A DNA stretch of 64,000 nucleotides from Mytilisepta virgata (Eukaryota > Mollusca > Bivalvia > Mytilida > Mytilidae), in the NCBI GenBank assembly GCA_028015205.1, contig CM051514.1:46392150-46456149 (forward strand), in the 5' to 3' direction. The notes below the pieces were generated by a model that worked only from the letters and a program-made list of their open reading frames with translations, was not told the origin of the DNA and did no database searches. Both the position numbers and the translations under genes were made by a program. How positions within the stretch are numbered: position 1 is the first letter of the stretch; each line of letters opens with the position of its first letter. This document shows, one piece after another, positions 1 through 12,704 of the stretch.

Positions 1-3000
1 GTTACCAAATTTGTAGTTGTGGGAAGAAAAAATATAAAAATATAAACTAGTATTCAAAATAAAGTTAAAATTTAAGTTTGAAAAAAAAAAAACGAATCAC
101 TTTAAATAAGAAATTTCATTTTCTTGAAAAAGAGTTTCGATAATGCAGGAAGAACCATATATATCTAAAATATTTTCACGTTAGACCAGGAAAAAATAAT
201 TGTTAGATGTTATTTTTATTAAAATAAATATACATTATCAACTCTCTGTTGATTTACAAAAACTAGGCAAAGATGATAAATATAATTTCTAACAAGTTTG
301 ACTTCAAACCCAAGTTCGATTCTACCTCGATCAAATTTTTTGACATAATTCGAAATGCGGCTCTCGCATCCGCCAATATATATACTATACGTCCCAAAGA
401 ATCTAAATAAAGCAGACATATTAAAATAGGAGGATTTGGTGTTCATTGCAAACCCCCTTTTTTAAAAAAAAGTACATATTCCTCTCTTGCCTTATTTCAG
501 AATACCTTTTCAAGAATTCGCAGACGAGATTTATTTTCTATTTACGAAAAAAAAATTCTATAGTGATTTGAATTGTTGCTATATTTTGATTCTTGATTTT
601 CTGTCAGGTAGGCAATTACTTAATTTTCTGTAATTCACACCCTTTTTAGAAGGGTTCTGTCTCAAGGAGGCATTCCGAAATCATTTCAAGCCTTTTCTGC
701 AAAATATATCCTATTACTTCAAAAAAGACAACCAACGCAACTAAAGTTCTTGTGGCCTTAGAATAAACGATGATCGTGTGTTATATGGTAACTTTACTCT
801 TTCATCGTTTTTTTGTGTGTGAAAAGGGCCGCTCAGTGTGACATGATCAAATAAGAATCTCGGTAAATAATGCAGTTCATAGTTACGTTAGTTTCCGAGC
901 AACTTCAAAAACGAACACACCGTAATATCCTTTTCGAGTTCGGCTACATATATTCAGTAGATTAATTCTTGACACAAAAGCCCCACATATACGCTTCAAA
1001 CTTCCACGGAAAGAGGCAGCCATATTCAAGACATTTTCAGACATTGTTGTACAGAACAGTTTTTTTTTACCCAAATATATATATTTATACAGTCAATTCT
1101 CGTTATGTCAAATCCATTGGAACCTGAAAATGTAGTTCAACTTAAGCGAAAATTCACGATATCAGGAGTAAATCTGTATAGTTACTGCTGTTGATGGTCC
1201 AAACAGATGATTCGAGTTACCCGGAATTTCTACTTAATTATAAATGTATATAATATACGTTTTGAATAATAGTTAATAATGCTATTAAGATGCATCACAA
1301 ATTCATAATAATAAATTAGAATTATAGACGTTATAATTATATCTGTATGATAAATTGGAACAACGAGTTCAATTCTTTAATAATAATGTCAATCTGAGCA
1401 GACAACATCAAAGAACGTACAGACATAAACAGCATATTAAAGGACGCGATGTATAATCAGATAATGAAGTATCTTTATTGTTAATTTTACGGTAAATACA
1501 TTTCATTTCAACCGAGTTTTATTATCTACTAACTGCCTATTGGTGTTCTACAAAAATTAATGTTGAATACATTTTTATATGTATATATGATGATAAGGTA
1601 TGAGAATCCAGTCTAGTACCTACCATAGCGAGCACCTGGGTACTCTCTTTTCTTCAATAGGATTTAATTGTATATAATAAAGTTCTTAATGTTTTTATGT
1701 TCATTTAATAGTTCTTTTAACCGGGTTTGTCCTCCTTGAATTACGTCTCGTGGATTAATCCTTATCAATTTTATCAATAACTTTCGCACACCCCATATTC
1801 TGACATTTTCATACATAATAACAAGGAGATAACAATTAAAGAATTCTTTAAATTCATATCTGAACTAATGTTTTAGAGGTCTTCTCGGTGGAAAAAAACT
1901 CTTTAAAGTACGACTTTGCATCTGCCAGTAGTTTAACATATGAATTATTGAAACATTCCCACCAGTAACAAATTTGAAGAGTGACATATATCTGTTTATA
2001 GCGAGCCCTGGTAAATGGCATTAATAAACGTAGGGATACGCCTTGTTCTTGCTGTCGTATTTTTGGCTTATTCTTGAAAATCCTACGGTAACTTTCAGAT
2101 GAATAACTGCAATGAAAACGGTGTTTACTTGCATTTTTGTATTACATGGTCTAGTTTCACAGGTATATTAATCTCACACCCGTGTTTCATCTTATTATTT
2201 GTCTGTACGATAGCAATAAAACAGCGTAATGTGGACACAAGGTTGATTATTTGAATAATAAATTCTATTTTGAACTTAACATCAAAGTATGACAGGACAG
2301 ATAATGACAACAGAAATCCGCATCATGTCGGCTTTTTATTATCTGCAATAGAGTACTTAAACATGAAAACAGCATTAAATAAAACCGGAGAGAATAAAAT
2401 ATAAGCCAGAGCGCTTTGTTAATTCTTCCGAACATATCAATCGTCAGTGGTATTACAATTTGCGTTGAATAATTTAGAATTTTAGAACTTTATTCTCGCA
2501 AATGATTAATTCCGTCAATTAATTACACGCTGGAAACAGTGAATTAAAATGAGTTTTTGATTTGATTTTATGAATTGATGGTATCTGCGTCTTAGTTAAA
2601 CATTCATTTTCCAGAAAGATTATGTTAAAGTTTGTATCGAAGGTTAAAAGCAGCAACGAAATTAAATTCGAGGATGAAAAAAAAAATAAAAATAAAAATA
2701 AAAATAAATCGTTCTTCCAAAACTCTATAGTTAAATGAAAAATATTGATATAATTGGCTATAACATTTCAGACGAAAGACACAGTACTATAACACAGACG
2801 TGCCAATTACCGAGAAAAAACATAATTTTGAAATAGTCATCTTTGATTTATCGACTAACAAACATTACAATCCCCCCCGCCCAACCCCCCTTCAAAAAAA
2901 AAAAATTACAAACAAGATAAATAAGTGCGCTTTATCGTTAGACATTGGTGTTCACTAACATTGGATACACATACTCTTTATGGAATGGTTTTTGGTCATT

Positions 3001-3888
3001 TTCAGTATAATATGATAAACGTGATGTTATAATGTTAGGTTAATGTGTGTGAGAAACTCAGCCATTCAGTCCTAAGACATAATACAAGAAAGGTAAAACG
3101 CCGTCATAGTTGTTATTTGGTATAAGCTCACAACTTTTAGCTAAATCAAGATGACCCTAATATCACAGTTTGTTATTTCTGCTGTCAGAGTTCTAATAAT
3201 ATTTTGCTAGATTGACGATATTTCCTCTGATTTTCTTCGGTAAACGTGGTGTTATTCATTCATTCATTCATTAAATCTGAATTCGTCTGTTGGGTATATA
3301 CAGAGACGAATTCGGAGGAAAGTGTCCGAGAGAGACCCGACAATGGACCCCTTAAATGCAAAAACTGAAAAACAACATTAATAAATAAATATATGAAATA
3401 GAACGTTATGAGGCATTAAACTTTTGTTCGCGTTCCTCGTTTCCATCATATAACACTCTCTGCCAAAAAGATAAACAATAGATAAGATAGTATTGTAATT
3501 AGTTATAAACTAATGAGGATTTGTTTTATCTGCTAGTATCTGTGTTGTTAATTTTCTGCTTTAATAAATTTTACATTCAGTCTCACAAGCAGCAGATCCA
3601 TATAACACGAAACAGCTGTACAAAAATACATGCTACACGTGCGTCTTTCTTTTTCTGTTTTTGTACTTTGTTAATTTATATTACATGAATGAACGCCTAT
3701 ACATTACATGTACATCTTTACCGTTCAGATTAACACATGTATATCATAAGTACAGTACTTCTAACTGTACAGAATATGTACACTCTACACTCTTTATGTA
3801 CAGTATACCTTGAACGAAATAATACCTTTGCATCTTTAATTATCTGATAACAGAATTATCTATTATTGTACGGAATATACATTACATT
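1..3888. other. Gene-free stretch with minor repeats
   Basis: No convincing coding exon on either strand. It holds an (AAAAT)n tract at 2676-2708, a C/A homopolymer patch at 2872-2906, four ATTC units at 3254 and the CAGT-ended repeat fragment described separately at 1094. Otherwise I see nothing. Confidence 0.6.
1094..1230 (+). repeat. Fragment of a CAGTC-ended dispersed repeat
   Basis: Begins TACAGTCAATTCTCGTTATG and shares this end with 11446 (TACAGTCAACTCTCGTTATC). TA followed by CAGTC is the usual terminus of pogo/Tigger-type elements, so these may be left ends of related MITEs. The right end was not found. Confidence 0.4.
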
Positions 3889-3890
3889 TA

Positions 3891-4282
3891 AGGATGCTCG
3901 CTGGTCATGTTTTGGTCTTTTTGTCAGATTATCGGAATCCTCGGGTTTTATCCATTTCTTAAACATGAAATTTTTTGCCCATGAACCCCCACTTTACTTT
4001 TATAATTCAATCATATATACCTTAAAATGGTATTTGACAAAATTTTATGAAATCCTTTTTATTTTTTCATACATTTTTGAGAGACTGAAGTTGTCAATGC
4101 AAAGACAATGAAAAATCCATAGAAAACCCATTTCCTGCAAATTTTAAAGGCCTTATAGCTCTAAAATGAGCGAATGAACCTATATTTTTTTCTTGCTTAT
4201 TTGTTTACTATTCATATGTTCTCTCCAACTAAAACACCTATTTCAAATCCTATTTATTTCCTTTTAGACCAGCGATCATCCT
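3891..4282 (+). mobile_element. 392-bp MITE, copy 1 of 3, TA flanks
   Basis: Terminal inverted repeats: AGGATGCTCGCTGGTC at the left, GACCAGCGATCATCCT at the right, one mismatch in 16. TA stands on both sides, as for Tc1/mariner-type insertions. The interior is AT-rich with no transposase frame. Two further copies lie at 28639 (reverse) and 47007 (diverged). Confidence 0.85.
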
Positions 4283-7200
4283 TAATATTACAGAACAAAA
4301 TAACTACATTACATTTTTACTGTATAAAATAATATAGTGCAACTAACTTACTAATTCTGTATTGGCCCTTGTATTGATTCAAGGTTAGCTGTATTGGTCC
4401 CGGATAAATTTTCCTAATTTATAAAGACCAGGGCAACGTAAAAATATTAATCGTGCCAAATTTGCCATATTAAGGCTATTTTAATAATATTATTTAATAA
4501 TACATTACAATTTAGAATAATACATCTCATACGATGCATGCTTTCTGTACAGCACAATACTTAAAAACAGATTTATATAAATAGAGCATTTCATGTAAGT
4601 GAAAACATTCGATAATAAAAAGAAATGAGGATAAGGCATCCGTTTTTTGAGGCACCAAGATGTGCAAAGCGTGAAACCAGAAGTATCATGTCTGCATTTT
4701 ATGAGCCCAACCCGCGATATGGGGGTATGGATTATCTAAAGTGTTAGACACTTTCTATAAATTAATAAAAAATGAATCCGAAAACGGAAATAAAATTTCA
4801 GATCAAAACAAAATAGTCACTTCAAATTTTAATATCAAAACTACCAGCGACAAATAACTTCATAATAAATGTCAACAACATTTGAAGGCAAATTAAGGCA
4901 AGATTATATGGTATGTTTTTACAAAGAAAAGATACAACTTATAAATTAAAAAAAAAATAATCAAAATGTCTGTGGAATCAGATATGTGGGGTCCTTGATT
5001 GCGACTTATTAAAACAGGAAAAGTCAATTTACTACGAAGAAGAAAATTAGAAAGAAAATCAAATTTCGATTGATTATTTCCTTGACACACTAATGACATA
5101 CCCAAGTAAATGTCAAAGATAATACCGATATCTATGTAGACATAATATATTGTTAGGAAATATTAGATATTCCTATTCTGGGATAAAAGTATATAGCCAT
5201 GAATACGATTTGTCATGTTACGTATGGACATACGCATCACAAAATATTGTATAAAAAATATATACTCTAATAAAACGGGAAATGGTATGTTTATTCATGT
5301 TTGATATGGTTGAAGTTAAAAGAGTCAATGAAAACCTCCCTCACACAGCACAAGAACACGAAGTTCAACACCAATTGACTTCTGCGTCTTGGCTAGCATA
5401 TTAATTTGTGTCTAACATTATGTAAAAGATTGCAGACAGATCCGACTTCACTGTACTTGCGAAAATAACCGATTCCATACATGAACATTATTTGTACAAA
5501 AAAGCAAGTTAACAAAATGCTTTTCACCCGTAAATTCGCTGTAAGATCTTTCTCATAAATTAAAGTCAAAAGATCAAGTCATGACCAAAGTGGTCTTTAG
5601 AGTCGGCTTGAGCGGAATAATATCTCCCTTTAAACAAATGATAATAGAAAGAGGGCTTCATAATCATGGGCTTAAGATGAAAACAATAAGAATGACCCAT
5701 TAACGTAACAAGTAAAAGGTCCAGCGTTTTGCGGCTTGGTTACAAGCAGAAATTGTTATCATAACCAAGTTTCAGTCAGTGGTGCTAGAAAGTAAATAGT
5801 ACAAAATATAATACAAAAATAGTTACCAAAGTGCATTAAACTCAGATAGAATAGAAAATGGAAACGGGGAATGTGTCAAAGAGACAACAACCCGACCAAA
5901 GAGCTGAAAACAGCCCAAGGCTACAAATGCCGCTAGAAAATCCCGCACCCGGAGGCGGAATTCAGCTGGCCTCTTAACAATAAAATCCATAGAATATATA
6001 CATGAACCACAGATTACATATTGTTATAATATGTTTGGAATTTTAAACATATTTGTTTCAAATAATCAGATTATTTAAAATTCAATACTGTAACAGCATT
6101 TTCTTTATATGATTTTTTTAAAAATTACAATAATTAAAATAACTTGTAATATAGAAAAAATCATTCACTAGACCAATAGCCACTTTATCACAACTTTAGC
6201 GCGTACTAAGCCAATTTTTTTACGTCACTGACATCATGGTGTTAAAACGTCTGCAGTAGATAGTACTGTGTGGTAAATGAATCAACGTCTCTTTTTGCTT
6301 TATAATTAGTCTTTATGAGTATTCCATAAGTCTGGAGCTCAGAATTACAACTGCAATTCTTATTATAGAAAGATATTTCTTGTCTGACTGACTTTTAACA
6401 AACATCACTGTAAACATCTAAAAACATACAAGAAACAAATATAAAGTCCGAGTTGACCTTTACTCGTCCTGATAGGAGTTACGCCTAGATTCAGTTCCAG
6501 TGAACATAATAACGTCGTAACACAACAACTTTTTAAAAATTATGACGTAAATTTTGATACAGAAAATTACGGGAAATTGTATACTTTTAAGCGGACAGAT
6601 TTATCAATTCGTGTATTGCACCGACGTGTTCCAAATTTTACATTACTTTTATCGCTGACTTGATAATAAGAAACCATTTGGACAGAAAGTTGCTTAAATC
6701 AAAGAGATCCAAGCAACATAATTATATTATTATCGTTCAAATCTGAAAAAAAAAACCATTCAAGCGTAATGGTGAAATGAAGCAAATTTCCAAGATCCAA
6801 GATTACTTCCTTGTCCTCCGCCCTGCCCCCTAACGAAATACTGCTGAGCTGGCAATATTAAGTCATATATGTCTTAAAATTAAACAAGCACTTTTATTTA
6901 CAAATACATGTAGCGCATGATATTATCAATTGATTTGTTACCAAATTTTAATATTAATAATACAGCATGAAGAGAGATTGTGTGACATTACAACGACTTA
7001 TAAGAGTGAACAAACATAACGCACTTGTTTAATTACATTGAAATCTCATTAAGAAACCTTATAAAAATCTTTTAATGTATGCAAACTATCAAACAGCTAT
7101 TAAATACATGCGTGAGAACTGAATATGCGAGATGACATTTTCCCATATTTTAGTTAAATCTAGAACTATAAAAAATGCACTTTAGAACTCCTGTATTAAT

Positions 7201-7960
7201 CTTCGTCAGGTACGCTCGTCACCAAAGTTAATATGTACATGATACACTATGCACAATAATACCGCATGTAAACCCCGCTTTTGTTACTATTCTATACCAA
7301 CATTTTTTTTTCGTACAGATTATGTTATGCTTGTGTTATATAAAAAAAATGAAGTTGTTGTACATTGCCGGTTACAGAAGCAATATATTCCCGGAAACAT
7401 ATCAGACACTGTCTTAAAATGTTTATTCAGTTTAACGTTTGATAAAAATGCATGGTTTTATAGATGTAGAGATAAATCGACAAATTTCAAAAGTAATAGA
7501 TTGGTCTTGTGTCTGTATAATCTAGTTGTGTTGCGAGTATCCCAGCTGCCAATAATGTTTGTTTAATTCGAAGGGATAAAACACAATGGTAATTGACCTG
7601 ACAAGGGGCTTTGTCAGAAATGTTGATTCAGGCTGCGTAATCGACCCTCTGTTGCTTTATTATGAATGTTAGTCTGTTCTGACATTATAATATCACATTA
7701 CATCTAATGAGTTCTGTTTTTTGCTGACTAATGGCAGTCCTATTGTCTAAGTAATTACCGACCAGTGCATTTTAAAGAAATTACAAATGTTTCCGGGTCC
7801 TTTTATTCTAATATTCTATAAGTTACGGTAACGCATTGTTTGTAGAAGTTTTTATTTCAATGTATAACGCATCAAAATGTCTGCATTTTAAGCTAAGTTC
7901 TAATATTTCGCTTCCAATATTGAAACTTAGGAATATATTTTTTAGCTCTGTGGGTAGATA
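4283..7960. other. Gene-free stretch
   Basis: Only short chance frames. It contains one repeat fragment (5858-5970) described separately; the rest is unique-looking AT-rich DNA without visible structure. Confidence 0.55.
5858..5970 (+). repeat. Dispersed-repeat fragment, higher GC than its surroundings
   Basis: A patch starting GGAAACGGGGAATGTGTCAA and continuing through a GC-rich end (CCCGCACCCGGAGGCGG). From memory this resembles a very abundant mussel repeat; no second copy is in this window, so the call rests on recollection and base composition. Confidence 0.4.
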
Positions 7961-8340
7961 GATTGAGCTTTCACTTTTGTGATTACTTTTGATTTAAATC
8001 TACTCTGCAACTTTTGTTTGTTTGTAAAGTTTTGGACTTGGATACTTCAGGATCAGGTGCCAATATTTCTTTTCTATTTAAACTCAGGTTTGCCTTCTAC
8101 GCTTAGAAAGCTTGAGATTTCACTTTTTGTGTTCACTTTCAAATTAATTTTACTCTGCAATTTTTCTTTGATTTTTGGTTTAATTTGGAAAATTCTTGCT
8201 TCTGATATTTAAACTAAGGAGTATGTTTGCAGTTCCATGCTCAAATGTTTTGATTTTTAACTTTAAAGGTATTTTCGGAGTTAAATGTTCTCTGAAACTT
8301 ATTTTTAAATTATTGTTTAAATTTGGAACATTTTTGGACA
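7960..8340 (+). repeat. Degenerate 150-bp tandem repeat, two to three units
   Basis: The segment around TACTCTGCAA at 8001 recurs at 8151, exactly 150 bases on, with similar flanks (TTGAGCTTTCAC / TTGAGATTTCAC). A third, much weaker unit may follow to about 8340. Confidence 0.6.
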
Positions 8341-8679
8341 TTGGAACTGATAATAAGGCATAATGTGTTGAAATATTCATAAACAGTGTAACATAATTGT
8401 GTGAAAAAGTCTATTGCAAGCAGGATTATGTCTTCAGTATTGAACATGGCTTTACAGTCACTGTTACCCAATGCGTTGAAATTATAAGATTATATTGTTA
8501 TATAAACAACTGGTTACCTGTCTATGTCTTGGTAATCAGGAGAAATAAAGCACTAATAGCACAAAGTATGCAGAAACATTAGAGCTATATATATTTGCAA
8601 AATAAAACTTTATTCTAAATGCTAAAGAACGTAACGAGTCATCTCAAACAATCAAGTAAAGCTGGTGGTTTTAGGTTTT

Positions 8680-8700
8680 AGGTTTTAGGTTTTTGTTTTG
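8680..8700 (+). repeat. GGTTTTA/GTTTTA microsatellite
   Basis: Three to four units of AGGTTTT near 8669-8692 followed by a T/G-rich tract. Too short to say more. Confidence 0.5.
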
Positions 8701-8848
8701 TTTTTGTTTCTAGAAAGATGCAATGTTGAATGATTTGTCTGCAGTTTTTAATCTGGTAAGAAATGATTTATCTGTGGTTTTTAATCTGGTGATCTGTGAT
8801 TTTGAATGATTCATTTTACAGAAAGTCTTTTTACAGAAAATAGAGCCA

Positions 8849-8970
8849 ATTCGGTGGTTCTTTCAAGGTACTTCGGCTTCCTCCACCAGTACAAACTGGC
8901 CTCCGCGAAATAGGAAAATGTGCTGATAACGGCGCAAAACCCCAACTACAAAAAAATAAACAAACAAAAA
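8849..8970 (+). mobile_element. SINE family 1, 3' fragment
   Basis: Matches the 3' half of the full copies at 11919 and 17405: the GGTGGTTCT...CTTCCTCCACCA block, ACTGGCC.CCGCGAAAT, GTGCTGA.AACGGCG and AACCCCAACTA, ending in an A-rich tail. The tRNA-like head is missing, as in a 5'-truncated insertion. Confidence 0.8.
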
Positions 8971-9428
8971 TTGAATAATAATGCCCACCTTTTTGTTTGT
9001 TTTGGACTATGGATTTCTTTTGTCTATGTATGATTTGTTTTCCCATCTCAAAATGAAATAATGATTTAAATTATATTTTACGCTTTAAATGCACTTATAT
9101 CTCATGTAGATTGGTCATATGTATCATTTATCTTAATCAGACTGTATTGTCCTTATATAGAACCAAACTGAATTAAATAATTAACTGTATTTATAAATAA
9201 ATCATGGCAGACGTGAATCCGGCTTTATCTTCCAATTTGCCTTAATTAAGTCTATTGATATTATATTCCATGTACTTCTATGTATATTATATTACATGTA
9301 TATTTTCCTGAAAGAAGCCACGTTCAAGTCACAATTTAATCAATTCTATTATAAAATTTACTTGCTTCATTTAAACCTAACCATAACAAACGGAATTATC
9401 AAAAACATATTTTAAAATCACTGATACA

Positions 9429-9615
9429 AAAGGGTTCATTTTTGTGAAAACCAAGGAGTATCTCCTAGCTCTGTCCTTAGATGGATTTGGATTTGCCCTT
9501 TTGGCCTTCAGGTTTTTAAATTATTATTTAGGTTTTTAACATTTTAGCCTTGAGCACAACTGATTAATCGTAAAATGGACGACATATACACATCTTTTGC
9601 ATCAAAATTTGACTT
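9429..9615 (+). repeat. Hammerhead-like repeat, copy A (degenerate core)
   Basis: Shares with copies B-F the GTGAAAACCAAGGAGTATCT and CTCTGTCCTTAGATGG segments and the terminal block AGCACAACTGAT...GCATCAAAATTT. The core (9560-9603) has CTGATTA in place of CTGATGA and a broken stem II. Confidence 0.7.
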
Positions 9616-10399
9616 AATTAAATAATGTACTAAGTCAAAACACAGCGAGAAACATTAGTCAAAATAAGTCAATAGATATTTGATAGGACAGTAAATAATT
9701 TAGATAGCAGGTTCAAAATGTGCTCGTTTTAACTGTAACACTTGCTAAAACTTGCTTTGTCACTCTGTATTTTATACTTCTTATTTCCAAATTGAAATAT
9801 ATAATGAAAGCAAAAGAAAATTACTGCCTTTTCTCCTTTCTGATATTTTATGTCCATCTAGGAATCAAATCTAGCGCACGTCAAATTGAAAAGACGCAAA
9901 TTTTAGCACTCATGTCAATACGTGAGAATCGCCACACAGTTGACTAACTGATAAGGGGAGATAAATCTTACAATAAGTTAATTTAATTTTTTCTATTGAA
10001 CAGTGTGTATACTTATCTCTTGTAACTTGATTAAGGGCACATTACTATTGTTCTATTTTCATGTTCCTTTACATGAACATAAATCTTTTTTTAAATAAAA
10101 AATAAAAATCTAACGTCAAAATAAAAAAAAAGCATTTTGTTCTAGATTTTATAATCAATCAATTGGTTGTACTGGGAATTATACCTGCTTTTATCGATAA
10201 CAGGAGATATGTAATTAAATACCACATGACAAATCCGTAATTACAGTACTTTTATATTGTTTTTTCCTCATTCTGTCTGAAGCTAGTTTTATTATATCAA
10301 TAAATGTCAATAGTCCGAAACCTTGATAAGGATTTAATTATCATTTACAATTGTTTCTTCTTATTTTAACCATAGGATATTGATTTATTTGAAACCTAT

Positions 10400-10492
10400 T
10401 CGGTTATCTCCCTTTATGACGTTATTCAGGGGAAACAATAAAGTTACCTCCCTTAGGACCAAAGGGAGATAATTACTGTTATCTCCCATGAT
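10400..10492. repeat. Repeat patch with inverted GTTATCTCCC motifs
   Basis: TTATCTCCCTTT at 10404 and AAGGGAGATAA at 10463 are inverted copies, with another TTATCTCCC at 10480. A similar patch lies at 28021-28145. The function is unknown; the motif also occurs inside the TTAA-bounded elements at 38723 and 56858. Confidence 0.5.
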
Positions 10493-10546
10493 TTACTTGG
10501 TCAAGGGACACAAAGTTTCCAACCGAAAAGAATTTATGAATTATTG

Positions 10547-10571
10547 CAATATATATATATATATATATATT
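10547..10571. repeat. (AT)n microsatellite
   Basis: About twelve uninterrupted AT units. Confidence 0.9.
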
Positions 10572-11445
10572 GAATCAACAATATAAGTGCTGAACCTAAA
10601 TTATTACGTAACGATTAGAGAAATGATGTAACAATTTTGCACTTCACTTTGTTCCTATAATGTTGTAATTATCAGAATAGTGTTCATTGCACCAAATCAA
10701 CCTCAACTATGTCAATATAATTCTTACAGTTTGTAAAATTTAACTGATTAAAATTTGAGTTTCTGGAACAAATTCTCAAACTCAAAATGAACATTATAAC
10801 GTACTAACAAAATATAATGAGCACTTTACTGCAACCATAATGCTATGGTACTGTGGAACTTAGGTTCTAACTATCAATTTTCGAACGTTAACTGTAGTAA
10901 CCTTTCCATATTCCCTTTATGTATGGGCCGACCTAGACGTTTTGAGATTTACATCATAGTAAATGAAACCTTATCCGGTCTTTATTAGGTTTAAATGTAT
11001 TTATAACATCTCTTTTACATTTTTCTGATCTTCGGAATTGTCAATTAGTCTCTTTCTTTTTCCCCATTAATCGTAGTAGATTACATAGAAAGGGAACGTA
11101 AAAATTTATGATCACTGATCCCGGCGTCAAGCAATTAATCGGAATGTTTCTATGGTCTAGGGAACGAACATTCTTAAATTATGATAGGAAAAAAAGAAAT
11201 AAAGGTAACATTTTTCAATTATCTAAAGAGAATCATAACTGACAAGCAAATTAAAAAAGCAACATAAAAGGTCTGTAGACTTGGTTTTTAATATGAATTG
11301 TACTAGGTCAAACTAGCTATATATTGGCTAACAAATAAAAAAGCATAAGATAAAGGTAAAGGCCACAGTATGATAGTCTAAAGGCAAGCTGAGTTGAATA
11401 TTCGTGAGCATAGCACCAAAGAAAACAAACATCTACAAACAAAAT

Positions 11446-11508
11446 ACAGTCAACTCTCGTTATCTCAAACTCGCTTAAGTCGAATTTTCGGATGAGTAAC
11501 ATAATTTA
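11446..11508 (+). repeat. Fragment of a CAGTC-ended dispersed repeat
   Basis: TACAGTCAACTCTCGTTATC, related to the repeat at 1094. Only one end is recognisable. Confidence 0.4.
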
Positions 11509-11606
11509 GGCCTCATAAAACACAACTTGGTTAGTGGTAAATGTAAGAAATATGTACATATTGAATATCAAAGTTGGTATGAGATAATTTGTAATATTAC
11601 CACTAC

Positions 11607-11905
11607 GTGATGGAGGATTCAAAGTTCACCAGATCAGTTGCAAGTATTCCAATACTACTGTGAAATGATACTTTAATATTTACTGCTACAAAAATTTTAA
11701 ATTTTGTGAAAACTAATGATATATATTACGTCAATACATTGTAGATCTGTCTTTAAATGGCTTTTGCTTTTGGTTGTTTCGGCGTTTGAATTAGCTTCTC
11801 AGCGTTTTGGGTAATTGTTTTGGCTGTCTGTATTTTCGGCCTAGAGCACAACTGATGAGTAGTAAATAGACGAAATGTGCACTACTTGTGCATCAAAATT
11901 ATTTT
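11607..11905 (+). repeat. Hammerhead-like repeat, copy B
   Basis: Full-length-like copy with the upstream body (GATTCAAAGTTCACCAGATC, TTAAATTTTGTGAAAACTAA) and the terminal core at 11852-11894. CTGATGA, GAAA and the stem III strands are kept (AUGUGC/GUGCAU), but stem II has two mismatched pairs. SINE family 1 has inserted right at its 3' edge. Confidence 0.75.
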
Positions 11906-11918
11906 ACTTATATATAGC

Positions 11919-12187
11919 GGGGGCCTCGGTGGCCGAGTGGTCTAGGTAGTTCGTCATGACTACTACTGATCACCAGCCTGTCAACGCTGGGGTTGTGAGT
12001 TCGAATCTCACCTGTGGCGGGGTGGGTTCGACTCCGATCTTAATTGACAAGGATTGCCAATTTTCCTACCGAAGGTCGGTGGTTCTCTCCGGGTACTCCG
12101 GCTTCCTCCACCAATAAAAACTGGCCGCCGCGAAATGGCACAAAATGTGCTGAAAACGGCGTTAAACCCCAACTAAATAAATAAATA
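11919..12187 (+). mobile_element. SINE family 1, full copy with perfect 13-bp TSD
   Basis: tRNA-like head with A box TGGCCGAGTGG and B box GAGTTCGAATC, a conserved body, and an (AAAT)n tail. It is flanked by the perfect 13-bp duplication ACTTATATATAGC (11906-11918 and 12188-12200), which shows LINE-type target-primed insertion. The head resembles a class II tRNA (Ser/Leu-like). The body may belong to the V-SINE/RUDI group known from molluscs; that assignment is from memory. Confidence 0.93.
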
Positions 12188-12480
12188 ACTTATATATAGC
12201 TAAAAGTGTCTGAAAGTAGATATATCTATAGAAATACAGTTAGAAAACTGATGTTATAGTTTGAAATAATTATTGGTAAGTATTCTGACACAATAAATGA
12301 TTATAGTCCTGAAATGTATGATTAATTATATACAAAGATATCGGTGACGTATTTGTCAATATATTTTTCAACGTACATAAAATGATAAATGAATGCATTG
12401 TAACAAATTTCGAGGAACAGTAAATTCAGCAATTGTTTGGCTGTATCAAATTAACAAGCTTAAAAGTGTAACTGAATATA

Positions 12481-12704
12481 AGGCACCTACCATTTCATTA
12501 CGGTAGGTGGGGGCTGAGATTTTTATGTTTTATATGTTCCCGGGAACAAAAATTGATTTGGGGATTTATGCATGATAATCTTGAATTTATTTTTGGCATG
12601 GTCAAAGAACGATAGAAAAAAAAATTGAAACATACTTGGACATAAATTATTTTTTCAAAACAATTTCCCAGGGTCCCCCCTCAGTAATAAAATGGTCGGT
12701 GCCT
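12481..12704. mobile_element. 224-bp TIR element (MITE)
   Basis: Left end AGGCACCTACCATTTCATTA, right end the inverse of AGGCACCGACCATTTTATTA, so 18 of 20 terminal bases match. The similarity continues inward into G-rich/C-rich arms. No coding frame and no clear target duplication. Confidence 0.75.

Noticed and set aside
11919..12010. Possible genuine tRNA gene
   Set aside because: A and B boxes are present but the arms do not fold into a full cloverleaf and the sequence continues as a SINE with target duplications.
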